A stretch of 38,084 bases of DNA from Bacteroidota bacterium (GCA_024276375.1 JAJRXG010000243.1:1-38084); one strand, 5' to 3'. Shown: positions 1-9,086, counted from the stretch's first letter. Notes: generated by a model not told the origin, from the sequence alone. Program-made: numbers and translations.

Positions 1-1309
1 AGTGCGCTGATAGGGCAAGGGGTCTATGATGTTACTTCGATAGACAGGGATATGTTGAAAAATGCTGATATCGTCATTAGAGATCATCATACATCTATCG
101 ATATACAAGCCGTGGATAAGATGTCAGTCTATCATAAATGGGTATATACGATTATTGACAATCGGTGACAAGCGGAGGTTTGTCTATCATTTTCATACGA
201 CAAATCCACAAAGATAAAATCACTTCAAGCGTATATCTATGATACAAAGGGAAAGGAAATAAAACAAATAAAAAAGAGAGAATTTAAGGATTATGCAGTG
301 TCGGAGAGTGGTACTTTGTTTTCGGACAATAGAAGGTTGAGCTATGAGTATATCGCTACGTCGTGGCCTATCACAGTGGTCACTGAAGTCCAGTACCGAT
401 CAAGGAGCACCGGATTCTTAAACAGTTGGCATCCGATTAGTAATTATATATAGACAATCGGTTGAGAGTAGCAGATTGGCTATCCGGTTTGTCAATGGAT
501 TAACTCCGAGATATTTGGAACACAATTTAGAAGGAAAGGACAATGTTGTCATTAATCGAAGTGATGGTTATATATCCTATGCTATTGGACGGGAACAGGC
601 GATTCGATATGAACCGATGGCTCCGGAATTGTTTACAATGGCACCCTATGTTGAGTTTGCCCTTACGGATTTTGAACTTGAGGGTTCAAGGGCAAGGGCA
701 TCCAATTGGGAGGAATTGGGTTCATGGTATTACAACAACCTCATCAAGTTGCAGATACGTCTCAGTACAGAAGTCATTTCAGAAGTTCGATCCTTAGTGT
801 CAGATGCGGGAAGCGATCGGGAGAAGGCAAGAAGGATATATGAATATGTCCAACAAAGAAGTCGGTATATCAGTGTTCAATTGGGTATTGGAGGTAGGAA
901 ACCGATTAGAGCTCAAGAGGTTCATGAGAAGGGTTATGGAGATTGTAAGGGCTTGACCAATTATATGATGGCATTGATGTGAAGCGTAGGGATAGCTGCC
1001 TTTTATACGATCATTTCTGCAGGAGAGCATCAAGTGCCATTGGTTGATGAGTTTTCCAGAATGCAAGGTAATCATGTCATCTTATGCCTACCTCAATTGG
1101 ATGGTAGAGATACAACGTGGTTAGAATGTACTTCCAAGGATGGTCCATTTGCGTATTCCATTGCATCGAGTCAGGACAAAGTCATAGTGACTATTTAGTA
1201 TAAGGAGAATACAGATATAATTCCTGCAAAGTACTATGATGCTTTGAAGAATTTCTTCGATATTGTTGTCGCCAAAAGACAGGAGAAGATCGTATTTGCC
1301 AAGGTGTAA
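1..1309 (+). pseudogene. Decayed DUF3857 / transglutaminase-like protein, 5' end outside window
   Basis: Read across frames this resembles the DUF3857 family, secreted Bacteroidota proteins with a beta-sandwich domain followed by a transglutaminase-like domain. Bases 1-450 (frame 1) give the DUF3857 part, ending in a WHPISNY segment. The match resumes in frame 2 with RQSVESSRLAIRFVNG, so a frameshift lies in the TATATA tract near 445-453. The transglutaminase part (about 780-980) keeps the GYGDCKG motif with the expected catalytic Cys. In-frame stops interrupt it at 166-168 (TGA), 980-982 (TGA) and 1196-1198 (TAG). The family-like C-terminus (EKIVFAKV) ends at TAA 1307-1309, and material before it seems to be missing. 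Three stops plus a frameshift argue for real decay, not a sequencing error. The longest surviving open stretch is 476-982, opening with TTG; I do not regard it as a functional gene. Confidence 0.85.
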
Positions 1310-1517
1310 GTTGACAAAGATAGAAGCTATAACAAGCAAAGTATAATAAACGCACAAAGGAGAGGGTTTGATATTCAGGCTCTTTTCGCTTATAAAATGT
1401 CATTGGTTAAGCACAAAAGGTAGAGAGCTAGCATTCTTAATCCAAGGAGATATTTACCCACACGTTGCCCACATTTAATGATTTCTCCTATCTTGACCAA
1501 CCATAACAATACCCGAG

Positions 1518-3056
1518 ATGGATTTATCATTTAGACGCTCCTTAATACTCAAGTTTGTATCGATATTGCTCTTGTTGATGTGCAACAGAGGTGGGGTAAT
1601 CGGCCAAGTATCGGATGATGAGCTTGAAGATCAAGCGATAGCGTCAATAAGTACTTTTAGAGACTTTCTATCAATTCCTAATGATGCACAATTCTTGGAT
1701 GATATTGGCAAGAATGTAGATTGGTGTAGGCAAGCCTTGGAGAAGAGGGGGTTTAGCACAATACAATGGCCATCTGCAACACGCCCAGTATTGTATGCAC
1801 AACTCCAACAACAAGAAGTGCAACCTACTGTTTTGTTTTACTTCCATATAGACGGACAATCCGTAGATCCTCAATATTGGTTTCAAGCAGATCCCTACAA
1901 GGCGGTGCTCAAAGAATCCATAGAGGGAGAAGGATGGAGGGAGATATCTTGGGACAGGCTGAGTGCATCAACGTACGATCCGGATTGGTACATATTTGCA
2001 CGATCGGCCTCGGATTCTAAGAACAATCTCATGATGATGATGACTGCCTTAGATGTGATGCGGGCACATGGAGAGGTGCTGCCTTACAATCTTAAATTGG
2101 TATTGGATTTTGAGGAAGAACGTAGTTCGCCCAGTCTTGCGGGGGTCGTCGAAGAACATCAAGCAGATCTTAGTGCGGATATGTTGGTGATATACGATGG
2201 TCCGAGGCACATCAGCAACCAACCGACTTTAGCATTTGGGGCGAGGGGAATCGCCTCGGTGACTTTAACTGTTTATGGGCCGGTGTTTCCACAGCATAGT
2301 GGTCATTATGGCAATTATGTGCCCAATCCTGCACTGAGATTGTCACAATTGCTCGCCTCTATGAAGGATGACGATGGTCGCGTCACGATACCTGGATTTT
2401 ATGATGGAATATCTTTGGATGAAGAGACATTGGCGATTCTTGCTGCTGTACCGGACAATGAGCAAGTGATTAAAGCCAAATTGGGGATCGCTAGTTCGGA
2501 TAAGGTCGCCGATTCGTATCAGAAGAGTCTCCAGTATCCATCCCTCAATATCAGAGGGATGCTGTCCGGGTGGGTGGGTACGGAGGCACGTACGATTGTG
2601 CCGGCACAAGCGACAGCAGAATTGGACATCCGTCTTGTGGTAGAGAGTGATCCTGAACGGTTAATTCAACTTTTGCGTAAGCATATCCAAGAAGAAGGGT
2701 ACCACATCATTGATGGCAGACCCACACAACGGGAGCGGTTGACGTATCCCAAGATATGCAGGATGGATAGCAGGATATCGTATCAAGCCTTTAGGACGGG
2801 ATTTGATACGCGTATCGGGCGGTGGTTGACACGTGCGATGGAAGGCGCTTTTGGGGTTACACCCGTGCGATCCCGGACGATGGGAGGCTCTATCCCGATT
2901 GCACCATTTATCAGTATCTTAAATGTTCCGGCAGTGATTGTACCGACTGCTAATCGAGACAACAACCAGCATAGTCCCAATGAGAATATACGATTGGGCA
3001 ATTATGTCGATGGCGTCAAGGCGTTGTACCATATTCTAAGTACTCCGATAGATTGA
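1518..3056 (+). CDS. Secreted M20-family metallopeptidase (dipeptidase/carboxypeptidase-like)
   Basis: Predicted dizinc exopeptidase of the M20/M25/M40 clan, 512 residues, acting outside the cytoplasm. Residues 1-29 form a signal peptide (Arg-rich start, SILLLLMC core, cleavage near VIGQ). Metal-site motifs appear in order: HID at 110-112, SASD ending at Asp166, the EEE block at 199-201 (general base and ligand), Asp227 in IYDGP, and His in NQHSPNE near the C-terminus. The dimerisation domain lies between, about residues 240-400. The block around Asp166 (ARSASDSKNN) differs from the common RGxxDxKG, so the substrate may be unusual. The ATG at 1518 is chosen because it opens the signal peptide. 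It is the first gene of a tight run with the antiporter and the beta-lyase. Family is confident; peptide specificity is unknown. Confidence 0.88.
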   Translation: MDLSFRRSLILKFVSILLLLMCNRGGVIGQVSDDELEDQAIASISTFRDFLSIPNDAQFLDDIGKNVDWCRQALEKRGFSTIQWPSATRPVLYAQLQQQEVQPTVLFYFHIDGQSVDPQYWFQADPYKAVLKESIEGEGWREISWDRLSASTYDPDWYIFARSASDSKNNLMMMMTALDVMRAHGEVLPYNLKLVLDFEEERSSPSLAGVVEEHQADLSADMLVIYDGPRHISNQPTLAFGARGIASVTLTVYGPVFPQHSGHYGNYVPNPALRLSQLLASMKDDDGRVTIPGFYDGISLDEETLAILAAVPDNEQVIKAKLGIASSDKVADSYQKSLQYPSLNIRGMLSGWVGTEARTIVPAQATAELDIRLVVESDPERLIQLLRKHIQEEGYHIIDGRPTQRERLTYPKICRMDSRISYQAFRTGFDTRIGRWLTRAMEGAFGVTPVRSRTMGGSIPIAPFISILNVPAVIVPTANRDNNQHSPNENIRLGNYVDGVKALYHILSTPID

Positions 3057-3058
3057 AA

Positions 3059-4522
3059 ATGGAGGAGATCGATGATAGACCCGTTTCATTTTGGACGGCT
3101 TTTTTGCCCATAGGATGTTTCTTCTTTTTATTGATATATGGGTTGTTTTTGCATCCCGTCTTTTTTGGCGGATCGAGATTGCCTGTGGAGATATTGGTAC
3201 TATTAGCATTGTCTGTCAATTGTTTGTATCTATTCTATATGGGATATAATTGGAAGACAATAGAGGCTCACATGGTATCCAAGATAGGAGAATCCATACC
3301 TGTATTGTTGATCCTATTTGCAGTAGGCGTATTGATCGGTAGTTGGATCGTATCGGGGATAATACCGATGTTGATTTACTATGGGATCGGATTGATTGAT
3401 GGTGAGTGGATTTATATATATGCCTTTTTGATTTGTATCATATTCTCTTTATTGACGGGGACATCGTGGGGTTCAGCAGGTACCATCGGCGTAGTGATGA
3501 TCGGTATCGCTCAGATATACGGAGCGGATCTCAGCATTACTGCTGCGGCCATAGTAGGTGGATCATTTTTTGGAGACAAGATGTCGCCACTGAGTGATAC
3601 GACCAATATAGCCGCACTAGCAACAAATGTACCTGTGCTTGAGCACATCAAGTCCATGATATATACAACCAGTCCTGCAGCGATCATAGCTGCGGCATTA
3701 TATATATACTTATCTCCGGGTATGTCTGGCGCAACTATAGATCCGGGTATCACCCTAGGCTCTGTACAGGACACCATGAATGATCTGTCGCAGATTTTTG
3801 AATTCAATTATTTTTTATTGATTCCTATGCTGATCGTTGTTTGGGGTGCGATGAAACGCCAATCTATATTTTTGACATTGTTGATGGCGTCGTGGGCAGC
3901 GATGATTTTGGCTTTTATTTTTCAGGGTTTTACCTTGGATCAAGTGGTCAGCAGTTTTAACAAGGGCTTCTCAATAGATATGGTTCGATCCGATATTGAT
4001 ATCCAATCCGATGTAATTACGATCCTCAACCGGGGCGGGCTATACAATCTTATCGAAGGGATTGTTGTATCCCTGTTAATATTTGCGTTTATAGGAACAT
4101 TGGATGTCATCAATGCCATAGAAATCAGTATCGCCAAGCTCATGTCCACCTTAAAGACCAAATCTCAGACGGTTGTTGCGGCGTTGTTTGCCACTTTAAT
4201 CACCAATCTCACAACGTCCAATCAGTATGCGACCAGTTTTATTATTGGCGAAGCCTTTAAGCGAAAATTTGATCAATTGGGTATTGCTCGGAGAGTGTTG
4301 AGTCGTACCTTGGAAGATGCCGGTACTATGATGGAAAATATGGCACCATGGACTCCTTCGGGGATATTTATGGCCGGAGCATTGGGAGTGGCGTCATGGG
4401 ATTATGCTCCATGGCAGTTTTTATCAATTGCCAATATTTTGATAGCCTTTGTGTTTGCTGCCTTGGGTATTGCTATTTTTACAAATGAATCACAGAAAGA
4501 AGATGTCCATAAACCTACATGA
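3059..4522 (+). CDS. nhaC: NhaC-family Na+/H+ antiporter
   Basis: Inner-membrane antiporter of the NhaC family exchanging sodium (or an organic cation/anion pair) for protons, 487 residues from the ATG at 3059, which lies 2 bases after the upstream stop. A TTG at 3053 overlapping that stop would add two residues. The protein is almost wholly hydrophobic, with about a dozen predicted helices. Family-typical stretches are TGTSWGSAGTIG (about residue 135), GGSFFGDKMSPLSDTTN (about 170), TTSNQYATSFIIGEAFK (about 385) and LEDAGTMMENMAPWTPSG (about 420). It sits between a peptidase and a sulphur amino-acid lyase, and some NhaC-like proteins move organic solutes such as malate/lactate or amino acids. 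A role in exporting or importing a product of its neighbours is therefore possible, but that is inference. Confidence 0.9.
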   Translation: MEEIDDRPVSFWTAFLPIGCFFFLLIYGLFLHPVFFGGSRLPVEILVLLALSVNCLYLFYMGYNWKTIEAHMVSKIGESIPVLLILFAVGVLIGSWIVSGIIPMLIYYGIGLIDGEWIYIYAFLICIIFSLLTGTSWGSAGTIGVVMIGIAQIYGADLSITAAAIVGGSFFGDKMSPLSDTTNIAALATNVPVLEHIKSMIYTTSPAAIIAAALYIYLSPGMSGATIDPGITLGSVQDTMNDLSQIFEFNYFLLIPMLIVVWGAMKRQSIFLTLLMASWAAMILAFIFQGFTLDQVVSSFNKGFSIDMVRSDIDIQSDVITILNRGGLYNLIEGIVVSLLIFAFIGTLDVINAIEISIAKLMSTLKTKSQTVVAALFATLITNLTTSNQYATSFIIGEAFKRKFDQLGIARRVLSRTLEDAGTMMENMAPWTPSGIFMAGALGVASWDYAPWQFLSIANILIAFVFAALGIAIFTNESQKEDVHKPT

Positions 4523-5687
4523 TGACACAGAGTTGTGCCACGATGGAGATTCATACTTTGAAAACAAAGGCGCTATCGTACCACCGATATATCAGAACTC
4601 CCTCTTTGCATTTGAATCTTGGGACGATATAGATCGCGCTTTTGATGACCCTGCGGACAACTTTATATACTCCCGGATATTGAATCCGACGGTAGAGATG
4701 GCTGAGGAGAAAATCGCCAAATTATGTCGTGGCGAGCGAGCCAAGTTGTGTGCTTCGGGGATGGGAGCGATATCGGCTGCCATCATGCATTGCATTACAT
4801 CGGGAGATCATATTATAACTATCTCTAATGTGTATGGTCCTACCAATAATTTTCTGGGGAAGTATCTTGTAGAGAAGTGTGGCATCAGCATCACTTACGT
4901 CAAAGGTGCGTCCACGGATGAGTTTGAAGATGCGATTACAGACCGGACGACTTTGATATTTCTGGAGAGTCCCGCATCGATGACATTTGAGCTTCAAGAC
5001 CTCAGCGCCATAGCCCAATTAGCGCAGAAGCATAAGATCAAAACAGTCATTGACAATACTTGGGCAAGTCCGGTATTTCAGAAGCCCTTGGATCTGGGTA
5101 TAGATCTGGAGTGTCACTCCGCATCCAAGTATCTCTGTGGGCACAGTGATGTGGTAGCAGGTGTAGTCATCGGCAAGAAGGTTGATATCGATGCCATCAT
5201 CAATGCTGAGCATGCGCTATTGGGCGCCAAGATGGCACCATTGGAGGCGTGGTTGATACTCCGAAGTATGCGTACCCTATCATTGCGGATGAAGCGACAT
5301 GAGCAGAGTGCTCTGCGGATCGCTTCATGGCTTGAGACACATCCCAATGTGAGTAAGGTATATTTTCCCGGATTGCCATCATTTCCCCAGCATCAATTGG
5401 CTAGTAGGCAGATGACAGGTTATGGAGGGTTGATGAGTTTTGAGATAGATACCAGTGATATAGGGATTGTCAAGCGTTTTGTCAATGGCTTGCAATTGTT
5501 TAAATTGGGGGTCAGCTGGGGCGGTCATGAGAGTCTGGTGTACTCACCATCTATTAGTTATATCAAGGAGTTGTCCCCTGACAAATTCAAGGCAATGGGT
5601 ATTCAAATAGGTCTGGTGCGTATCAGTATCGGGTTGGAGCATTGTGAGGATCTTATTGCAGATTTGGCGCAAGCACTAGATTATTAA
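4503..5687 (+). CDS. metC: PLP-dependent trans-sulfuration enzyme, cystathionine beta-lyase (MetC) type
   Basis: 394-residue fold-type I PLP enzyme of the Cys/Met metabolism family. The ATG at 4503 gives the family-typical N-terminus and overlaps the antiporter gene by 20 bases, suggesting translational coupling. The PLP lysine is K209 in SASKYLCGHSD. Asp184 in VIDNTWASP contacts the pyridine nitrogen, and Tyr111 in NVYGPT stacks on the ring. Two features favour MetC-type beta-lyase over gamma-synthase: LESPASMTFELQD (gamma enzymes usually have an ETPTNP block here) and the C-terminal SWGGHESLV, very like the SWGGYESL of E. coli MetC. The reaction would be cystathionine to homocysteine, pyruvate and ammonia. 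Methionine gamma-lyase or general cysteine desulfhydrase activity remains possible because these families overlap. Confidence 0.8.
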   Translation: MSINLHDDTELCHDGDSYFENKGAIVPPIYQNSLFAFESWDDIDRAFDDPADNFIYSRILNPTVEMAEEKIAKLCRGERAKLCASGMGAISAAIMHCITSGDHIITISNVYGPTNNFLGKYLVEKCGISITYVKGASTDEFEDAITDRTTLIFLESPASMTFELQDLSAIAQLAQKHKIKTVIDNTWASPVFQKPLDLGIDLECHSASKYLCGHSDVVAGVVIGKKVDIDAIINAEHALLGAKMAPLEAWLILRSMRTLSLRMKRHEQSALRIASWLETHPNVSKVYFPGLPSFPQHQLASRQMTGYGGLMSFEIDTSDIGIVKRFVNGLQLFKLGVSWGGHESLVYSPSISYIKELSPDKFKAMGIQIGLVRISIGLEHCEDLIADLAQALDY

Positions 5688-5716
5688 TGTCAATGATACT
5701 ATAGGTTTGGTGTTTT

Positions 5717-5771
5717 GTTACTACTGAGGAGGGTACTTTTTAGCCAAAATGACTCCTACCTGAGGAGTAAC
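5717..5771. mobile_element. Short miniature inverted-repeat element, family B (55 bp)
   Basis: Ends are GTTACTACTGAGG (5717-5729) and CCTGAGGAGTAAC (5759-5771), imperfect inverted repeats closely matching the perfect 13-bp termini of the longer copy at 11868-12029. Subterminal sequence is shared too: AGGAGGGTACTTTTTAGCC here against AGGAGGGGTGCTTTT there, and TAGCCAAAATGACTCCTACCTGA against TAGCCGAAATGACGCCTACCTGA (compared piecewise). The two flanking 8-mers, GGTGTTTT and CCTGTTTA, agree at five of eight positions, which could be a decayed target duplication. Best read as an internally deleted copy inserted after the beta-lyase gene. Confidence 0.7.
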
Positions 5772-6012
5772 CCTGTTTAAGCTGTAAGTCGCTTTTTTAA
5801 ATATTAAAAAGGCTCCTTGAGGATGAACTAGTACAGGCCAATATTGTGCAAAAATAAGATCCATCGGTGCAGGTTTATTGTTTTGTTTCTTTTTTTGAAT
5901 TTTTATGGAATATATTTCATGGAGTTTGTCATCTTGCCAACTTTTTTCTGAAAAAATAATGTATTCTGGAGGATCAAATTAAACATATCATTAAGAGCTG
6001 AAGGCCATTGAT
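5772..6012. other. Intergenic tail after short repeat element
   Basis: No gene is visible. An AT-rich near-palindrome lies at 5791-5813 (GCTTTTTTAA, loop ATA, TTAAAAAGGC). It could form a weak hairpin but has no separate U-tract, so I do not call it a terminator. The 130 bases before the ATG at 6013 are AT-rich and probably hold the promoter of the coiled-coil genes, without a clear consensus. Confidence 0.5.
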
Positions 6013-6399
6013 ATGGCAGAAAATCACCTCAAGACCATTCAGAGGGTTAGAGAGGATTATCAGATAGAGTATCAGGATCTCGAATTGGAGATTCATGAAA
6101 GGTTGAAAAAGATTGATTCTATTTCCAATGCTTCTCTTTTTGCATTGTATTATAAGTTATTGGGGAGGAAAGATGAAGCATTGGACTCATATAAGGATCA
6201 TTACTTGGCTTTGACACTGCGATATCATGAGATCGGTGTGGCAATAAAATCTATAGAATACGAGATTCAGATTGTCAAGAATAAAGTTGATTTAGGGAGA
6301 TCCCTTAAAACAAAATTACAAAAAGTAGTCACAACAGCGAAAATCCGATTTAAGCAAGCAGAATACTCGAAATACGCTACCATAGTAAAAAAAAAATAA
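6013..6399 (+). CDS. Hypothetical coiled-coil protein, N-terminal part
   Basis: 128-residue ORF from an ATG, rich in Lys, Glu, Leu and Ile with heptad-like spacing, typical of a long alpha-helical coiled coil. It has no signal peptide or membrane segment, so it is probably cytoplasmic. I do not recognise a family. It ends ...IVKKK at a TAA directly after a run of ten A (6387-6396). A -1 shift at the end of that run, or one extra A, continues without a stop into the ORF at 6414-6884 (junction KKKIKKKIELVKELEEA). The joined product would be 290 residues with uniform coiled-coil composition, so the two ORFs are very probably one gene split by a slippery homopolymer. Confidence 0.6.
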   Translation: MAENHLKTIQRVREDYQIEYQDLELEIHERLKKIDSISNASLFALYYKLLGRKDEALDSYKDHYLALTLRYHEIGVAIKSIEYEIQIVKNKVDLGRSLKTKLQKVVTTAKIRFKQAEYSKYATIVKKK

Positions 6400-6413
6400 A
6401 GAAAAAAATCGAA

Positions 6414-6884
6414 TTGGTAAAGGAATTGGAGGAGGCTATAGACCAAGGCGTTATTCTGAACAACAAGTTTAACAAGTCCATAAAATTCTTAAAAGCGAAG
6501 GCAAAGGATTACTATGGTATTTATAAATCAAAAGAGGCCGTTTATACCAGCAATGTATCCAATATCAGCAAGTATCAAAATCAGTTGGTATCAATCAGAC
6601 ATTGTCTTGTAAAGTACGAATTAGAAGTCGAAGACGTATATCGCGAAATCAGTAGAGTGAAGGAGTATTCCAATGTATTTGTTGCATATCGAGCCAATCT
6701 TAGGAGGGATCTCCATGAGAATGACAGCTTAGAGGATAGTTATACCTTCCTGAAGGGGTTCAAATCCAAGGTGATGATGATCACAAAATCCCTAAGAAGT
6801 GATCTGAGAAAAATCAGGAAAGAGTTGCTACAACTGGAGGAAGAGGAGCAAGCGGCCATTAACAAACTTAAAGCATCCATCTAG
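6414..6884 (+). CDS. Hypothetical coiled-coil protein, C-terminal part (possibly fused to the preceding ORF by slippage)
   Basis: 156 residues when begun at TTG 6414. The frame is open back through the A10 run (from 6396), so this start is only nominal. There is no ATG near the 5' end, which favours expression as the second half of the preceding ORF. Composition is again Lys/Glu/Leu/Ile-rich, with helical stretches such as ELLQLEEEEQAAINKLKAS at the C-terminus. It has no recognisable domain, signal or membrane helix. Function is unknown; long cytoplasmic coiled coils of this kind are often structural or scaffold-like, but nothing here proves it. Confidence 0.55.
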   Translation: MVKELEEAIDQGVILNNKFNKSIKFLKAKAKDYYGIYKSKEAVYTSNVSNISKYQNQLVSIRHCLVKYELEVEDVYREISRVKEYSNVFVAYRANLRRDLHENDSLEDSYTFLKGFKSKVMMITKSLRSDLRKIRKELLQLEEEEQAAINKLKASI

Positions 6885-6994
6885 TGTGAGGAGATATAGT
6901 TATGTATATGCACTACAAGTGAGAGTTGACAAGGCATAATACGATCTGTAACAACGAACTCAGCTAAATTAGGTAATGGAATTGGGATGTTGGC

Positions 6995-7157
6995 GTGTGT
7001 ATAACAAATTGCATAAAATAGGATATTGCTCCGGTACGCCTCTGTCCTCATATGTTTAAGATCTCCTCATAAAGAGTCTCCCTTGATAAGCAAAACGAAT
7101 CAATCCTTTCCACACCATGCTTTTTCCAGCTATTAAAGTGCAATATGTTATACACAC
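6995..7157 (+). mobile_element. Miniature inverted-repeat element, family A, copy 1 (163 bp, intact target duplication)
   Basis: The element begins GTGTGTATAACAAATTGCA and ends TGCAATATGTTATACACAC, nearly perfect terminal inverted repeats of about 19 bp. It is flanked by an exact 8-bp direct repeat, ATGTTGGC, at 6987-6994 and 7158-7165, which is a clear target-site duplication. A second copy lies inverted at 25733-25898 and matches along its whole length with scattered substitutions and small indels. There is no ORF inside, so it is non-autonomous and would need a transposase encoded elsewhere. It occupies about half of the gap between the coiled-coil genes and the helicase and may affect helicase transcription. 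Confidence 0.88.
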
Positions 7158-7210
7158 ATGTTGGCTTGATCTAAGAAGACGAATTATTTAATTGTATCTT
7201 CGCGCTTTTT

Positions 7211-8962
7211 TTGGAGGGGTACACGCCTTCTGATAGAAATATTAACGATCGGGACTTGTGTGAGCGCGAGATCCTGAACCACTACAATCATTTGGATTCA
7301 CAAACTACTTTTTCAGATTTAGGTCTTGACAACAATATTCTTGAGGCCTTAGAGGTGCTCAATTTTGTTACACCTACAGAGATTCAGCAACGCGCTATAC
7401 CCATTATGCTGGAGCAGGAGAGCGACATAGTCGGTGTAGCACAGACAGGTACAGGCAAGACGGCAGCATTTAGTTTGCCGATTATTCAAAAACTGGACAT
7501 GCAGGAGGCGCAACCTCAGGCACTGATATTGTCTCCTACTCGGGAGCTCTGTATTCAGATATGCCGGGATATCAAGGCCTATAGCAAGAAGAAGAAAGGG
7601 GTATCGACATTGGCTGTTTATGGAGGATCAGACATACGATCCCAGATTAAGTCGTTGGATCGAGGAGTACACATCGTAGTGGGGACTCCGGGAAGGACAT
7701 TGGATCTAATCAAACGGCGCAGACTCAATCTGCATGGGATCAAGTGGATTGTATTGGATGAGGCCGATGAGATGTTGTCGATGGGGTTTAAAGAAAGCCT
7801 TACGGAGATATTGGCGACGACTCCGGAGGAGAAGCAGACGATATTGTTTAGTGCCACGATGCCTCGGGATATCAAGCGGATCGCCAAGACTTATATGACA
7901 GATCCGATAGAGATATCTGTGAGCCATAAGCAGCGCTCTGCCAAGAACGTGCACCATAAGTATTTTACTATTCATCCTAAACAGCGATATAAAGCGCTGA
8001 AGCGGCTTGTGGATTTTCATCCTGATGTATATGGTATCATATTCTGCCGTACCAAGCGGGAGACACAGGAGGTAGCCATCAAGTTGAGTGCCGATGGTTA
8101 CAACAGTGATGCCATACATGGAGATCTCTCTCAGGCTCAGCGGGATCAGGTGATGCAGCGCTTCCGCAAAAAGCAAATACTACTTTTAGTTGCTACGGAT
8201 GTGGCGGCACGAGGCATCGATGTAAGCGATCTGACGCATGTGATCAATTTTAATCTTCCCGATAGCCTAGAGACATATGTCCACCGAAGTGGTCGTACAG
8301 GTAGAGCAAACAAAACAGGGGAGTCTCTGATTATAGTGAGTGATAAAGAAACATATCGTATTCGTCACTTGGAGAAGAAGTTTGACATAAAAGTAGAACG
8401 CGGCATCATCCCTTCAGGAATAGAAGTAAACAAAAAGCGAATTTTTGCGGAAGTGCAAAAACTAGAGGAAGCACAGATCGGGGTCCCCAATGATTTGAGT
8501 GCGATATTAGAGGAGGTGAAAGAAAGGCTTTCTGAAATGACTAAAGAGGAACTCATAGAGCGGTGGATCACCAGAGAATTTGCGGCTTCTTTGAAGCAAT
8601 TGGCACAGAGCGAGGATCTCAATATGGCTCCGAGCAAGAGTGGCGATCGTCGTAGCAGAAGAGACCAGTATACGCGTTCAGGTTCCGGCCAATATACAAG
8701 AGTCAAAGTAAATCTAGGACATAATAATCGGATCGCTCCTCGGGAACTGATTACTATGATCAATCAGAATACACGTGGAAAAAGCATACAATTGGGGCGC
8801 ATTGACATTGATCGTGCTTCATCTTACATCGATGTAGATACTACGCAAGTCAAAGATCTTCTCAAGGCATTTAAGAATACAACATTCAGAGGGCATAAAG
8901 TAGTAATGCAAACAGCCGGTGCCAAAAAGAAAACTCGTTTTAAGAGCTATAAGAAAAGGTGA
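7211..8962 (+). CDS. deaD: DEAD-box ATP-dependent RNA helicase with DbpA-type RNA-binding C-terminus
   Basis: 583-residue cytoplasmic RNA helicase of the DeaD/CsdA group, likely acting in ribosome assembly, cold adaptation or mRNA turnover. Motifs in order: Q motif region FSDLGL to TEIQQ (34-60), Walker A AQTGTGKT (77-84), PTREL (about 110), TPGR (about 160), DEAD (183-186), SAT (about 215), ARGID (about 335) and HRSGRTGR (about 360). Residues about 495-570 resemble the DbpA/CsdA RNA-binding domain, followed by a basic tail. No ATG is available upstream of the Q motif. The frame opens at 7175, and TTG at 7211 is the earliest plausible start; TTG at 7256 is an alternative. A TATCTTCG box at 7195-7202 resembles the Bacteroidota -7 element, which would give a very short leader. 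The exact start is uncertain, the family is not. Confidence 0.92.
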   Translation: MEGYTPSDRNINDRDLCEREILNHYNHLDSQTTFSDLGLDNNILEALEVLNFVTPTEIQQRAIPIMLEQESDIVGVAQTGTGKTAAFSLPIIQKLDMQEAQPQALILSPTRELCIQICRDIKAYSKKKKGVSTLAVYGGSDIRSQIKSLDRGVHIVVGTPGRTLDLIKRRRLNLHGIKWIVLDEADEMLSMGFKESLTEILATTPEEKQTILFSATMPRDIKRIAKTYMTDPIEISVSHKQRSAKNVHHKYFTIHPKQRYKALKRLVDFHPDVYGIIFCRTKRETQEVAIKLSADGYNSDAIHGDLSQAQRDQVMQRFRKKQILLLVATDVAARGIDVSDLTHVINFNLPDSLETYVHRSGRTGRANKTGESLIIVSDKETYRIRHLEKKFDIKVERGIIPSGIEVNKKRIFAEVQKLEEAQIGVPNDLSAILEEVKERLSEMTKEELIERWITREFAASLKQLAQSEDLNMAPSKSGDRRSRRDQYTRSGSGQYTRVKVNLGHNNRIAPRELITMINQNTRGKSIQLGRIDIDRASSYIDVDTTQVKDLLKAFKNTTFRGHKVVMQTAGAKKKTRFKSYKKR

Positions 8963-9072
8963 TTTTCTCTCAAAGTATCCTAAAAACAGTGATCTATCCT
9001 TTCTTTAGAACAAAATGTTAAAATTGACATATGATTATTTGTCAGATTGTATGTTCAATTGTTAAGGAATTG

Positions 9073-9081
9073 TATATTTAC
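9073..9081 (+). promoter_or_regulatory. Candidate Bacteroidota -7 promoter box
   Basis: TATATTTAC fits the TAnnTTTG consensus with one change. A correctly spaced -33 TTG is not obvious (TTG triplets end 11 and 23 bases upstream, against the usual 19-20), so this is only a candidate. It lies 110 bases after the helicase stop and would start a transcript ending at the hairpin at 9189-9216. Confidence 0.35.
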
Positions 9082-9086
9082 GGCAG

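Noticed and set aside
5791-5813. AT-rich near-palindrome as a terminator for the metC-like gene
   Set aside because: The stem is almost all A/T and lacks a separate U-tract.
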